5,274 nt of DNA from an uncultured Oscillospiraceae bacterium (lineage in GTDB: Bacteria > Bacillota_A > Clostridia > Oscillospirales > Oscillospiraceae). Location: NCBI GenBank assembly GCA_934635515.1, contig CAKTZK010000089.1, positions 1 through 5,274 on the forward strand. The letters run 5' to 3'. Each line of letters begins with the position of its first letter. Position 1 is the first letter of the stretch. Under the pieces are notes generated by a model. It had not been told where the DNA came from. It saw only the letters and a list, made by a program, of their open reading frames with translations, and ran no database searches. Both the position numbers and the translations under genes were made by a program. Of the stretch, positions 4,398-5,274 are shown one piece after another.

Positions 4398-5240
4398 ATG
4401 AAATACAAAATAGAGAAAAACACCGTCCAGGAGACCCTGATCATCCCCCTTTACGCCCGCAAGGTGTGCTCAGAGCTGTATCCGGACCTCTACCGGGATG
4501 AGGCGGCGGTGCGGCTGCTGAATGAGATCGACTATGATTTTTCCCAGGCGGAGCGGAACTCCCGCAGCCTGATGCAGCGCTTTGGCTCCCTGGAGGTGGC
4601 TATGCGGCAGAACGACCTGGCCTATGAGGTGCGGGACTATCTGAAGGACCATCCCCGGGCGGCGGTGGTCAATCTGGGCTGCGGCCTGGACGGCACCGGC
4701 CGGGCCTGCGATAACGGCAGCTGCAGGATATATAACCTGGATTTTCCCGATGTGATCGCGGCGCGCAGCGCCCTGCTGCCGGCCGGGGAGCGGGAGGAAA
4801 ACATCCCCTGCGACCTGAACGATACCGCCTGGTTTCACCGGATCGACGCGTCCGGCGGCGCGGTGTTCTTTGCCTCCGGCGTGTTCTATTATTTTCTGAA
4901 AGAGCAGGTGCAGGCCCTTGTGCGGAAGATGGCGGAGGCCTTCCCCGGCGGCGTGCTGGTGTTTGACGCCGCCAACGAGCGGGCCGTGAAGATGATCGCA
5001 AAGACCTGGCTCAAGGGCGCGAAGATCCGGGACGTGGGGGCGTATTTTGCCGTCTCGGATGCCCGGGCGGAGCTGTCCCCCTGGGATAGCCGCCTGCAGG
5101 TCTCCAGCCGGGGCTATATGCTGGGCTACCATGACCTGAGATCGCCCTCCGTCAGCGGATTTTTCCGGTTTCTGGCAAAGCTGGGAGACAATATGATGAA
5201 AATGCAGATCGTGAAGATCGGGTTTGGAGGCGGAAAATGA
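4398..5240 (+). CDS. SAM-dependent methyltransferase, leucine carboxyl methyltransferase/TcmP-type O-methyltransferase family
   Basis: The 280-residue product fits the LCM-type methyltransferases (PF04072-like), which methylate carboxyl or hydroxyl groups, including in polyketide tailoring. Visible features are an N-terminal TLIIPLYARKVCSELYPD segment (13-30) that often precedes the fold in this family, the SAM site AVVNLGCGLDGTG (89-101; G94, G96, D98), the acidic ribose-binding position in YNLDFPDVI (D115), and IPCDLND (136-142) as the adenine-side loop. A strand-rich GVLVFDAAN (185-193) and a variable C-terminus follow. It differs in sequence type from the methyltransferase at 592-1236, so the two are not recent duplicates. 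The start is set by GAGGA six bases before ATG 4398, and the stop overlaps the next start by ATGA. The methyl acceptor is unknown. Confidence 0.85.
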   Translation: MKYKIEKNTVQETLIIPLYARKVCSELYPDLYRDEAAVRLLNEIDYDFSQAERNSRSLMQRFGSLEVAMRQNDLAYEVRDYLKDHPRAAVVNLGCGLDGTGRACDNGSCRIYNLDFPDVIAARSALLPAGEREENIPCDLNDTAWFHRIDASGGAVFFASGVFYYFLKEQVQALVRKMAEAFPGGVLVFDAANERAVKMIAKTWLKGAKIRDVGAYFAVSDARAELSPWDSRLQVSSRGYMLGYHDLRSPSVSGFFRFLAKLGDNMMKMQIVKIGFGGGK

Positions 5241-5274
5241 GGATCCTGATATTCGGCGCGGGCGTGCTGGGCTG
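5237..5274 (+). CDS. N-terminus of a Rossmann-fold oxidoreductase, ketopantoate reductase-like (partial)
   Basis: Only 12 codons and two bases are present before the right edge. They read MRILIFGAGVLG, a strand followed by GxGxxG, the dinucleotide-binding turn. This opening is typical of the ApbA/PanE ketopantoate reductase family, which reduces 2-oxo acids with NADPH, but other NAD(P)-binding dehydrogenases start the same way. The ATG overlaps the previous stop by ATGA, and GGAGG (5226-5230) gives a six-base spacing, so it is co-translated with the methyltransferase. The C-terminal dimerisation and substrate part lies outside the window, so specificity is open. Confidence 0.65.
   Translation, partial: MRILIFGAGVLG

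Noticed and set aside
1..5274. CRISPR array, tRNA, rRNA, insertion-sequence transposase
   Set aside because: No regularly spaced repeats, no cloverleaf-like sequence ending in a recognisable T-arm, no rRNA sequence and no transposase motif were seen on either strand.

Overview
The window looks like a piece of a gut-type Bacillota genome (class Clostridia, perhaps Oscillospiraceae or Lachnospiraceae). The coding part is GC-rich (by eye about 60%), has strong GGAG-type ribosome binding sites, and its genes are packed with ATGA stop/start overlaps. The best family matches I recognise, such as the PF14196-like hydrolase and the GufA-type ZIP, are common in these bacteria. The taxonomic call is inference; no rRNA or other marker gene is present.

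Layout: (1) Bases 1-86 hold the last 27 codons of an unidentified gene entering from the left. (2) Bases 87-591 form a gene-free stretch of about 500 bp, visibly more AT-rich than the rest and full of structure. It contains a perfect 12-bp inverted repeat (126-154), a terminator with A and T tracts on either side (174-209), a strong GC-hairpin terminator (367-392), a possible 15-codon leader peptide preceded by a good ribosome binding site and overlapping a promoter-like TTGACA/TACTAT pair (428-475), a third small terminator-like hairpin (488-506), and two related GGTTAG/CTAACC-type dyads 34 bp apart (518-537 and 552-571). It reads as a regulatory leader, possibly carried on a mobile segment. 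(3) From 592 to the right edge, one strand carries an uninterrupted run of seven genes, the last one cut off.

Gene order in the run: small class I SAM methyltransferase; alpha/beta hydrolase; L-2-amino-thiazoline-4-carboxylate hydrolase-like protein; ZIP-family metal transporter; a second, apparently paralogous alpha/beta hydrolase; LCM/O-methyltransferase-type SAM methyltransferase; and the N-terminus of a Rossmann-fold dehydrogenase resembling ketopantoate reductase. The largest gap is 18 bp, and three junctions are 4-bp ATGA overlaps, so the run is almost certainly one operon.

The set looks like a small-molecule pathway (two methylations, two or three hydrolytic or transacylation steps, one probable NAD(P)-dependent reduction) with an embedded divalent-metal transporter. 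I do not know a described pathway with this composition. Its substrate, and whether it makes, modifies or degrades a compound, cannot be read from the sequence. The operator-like dyads just before the first gene suggest control by a ligand- or metal-responsive repressor or activator that lies outside the window.
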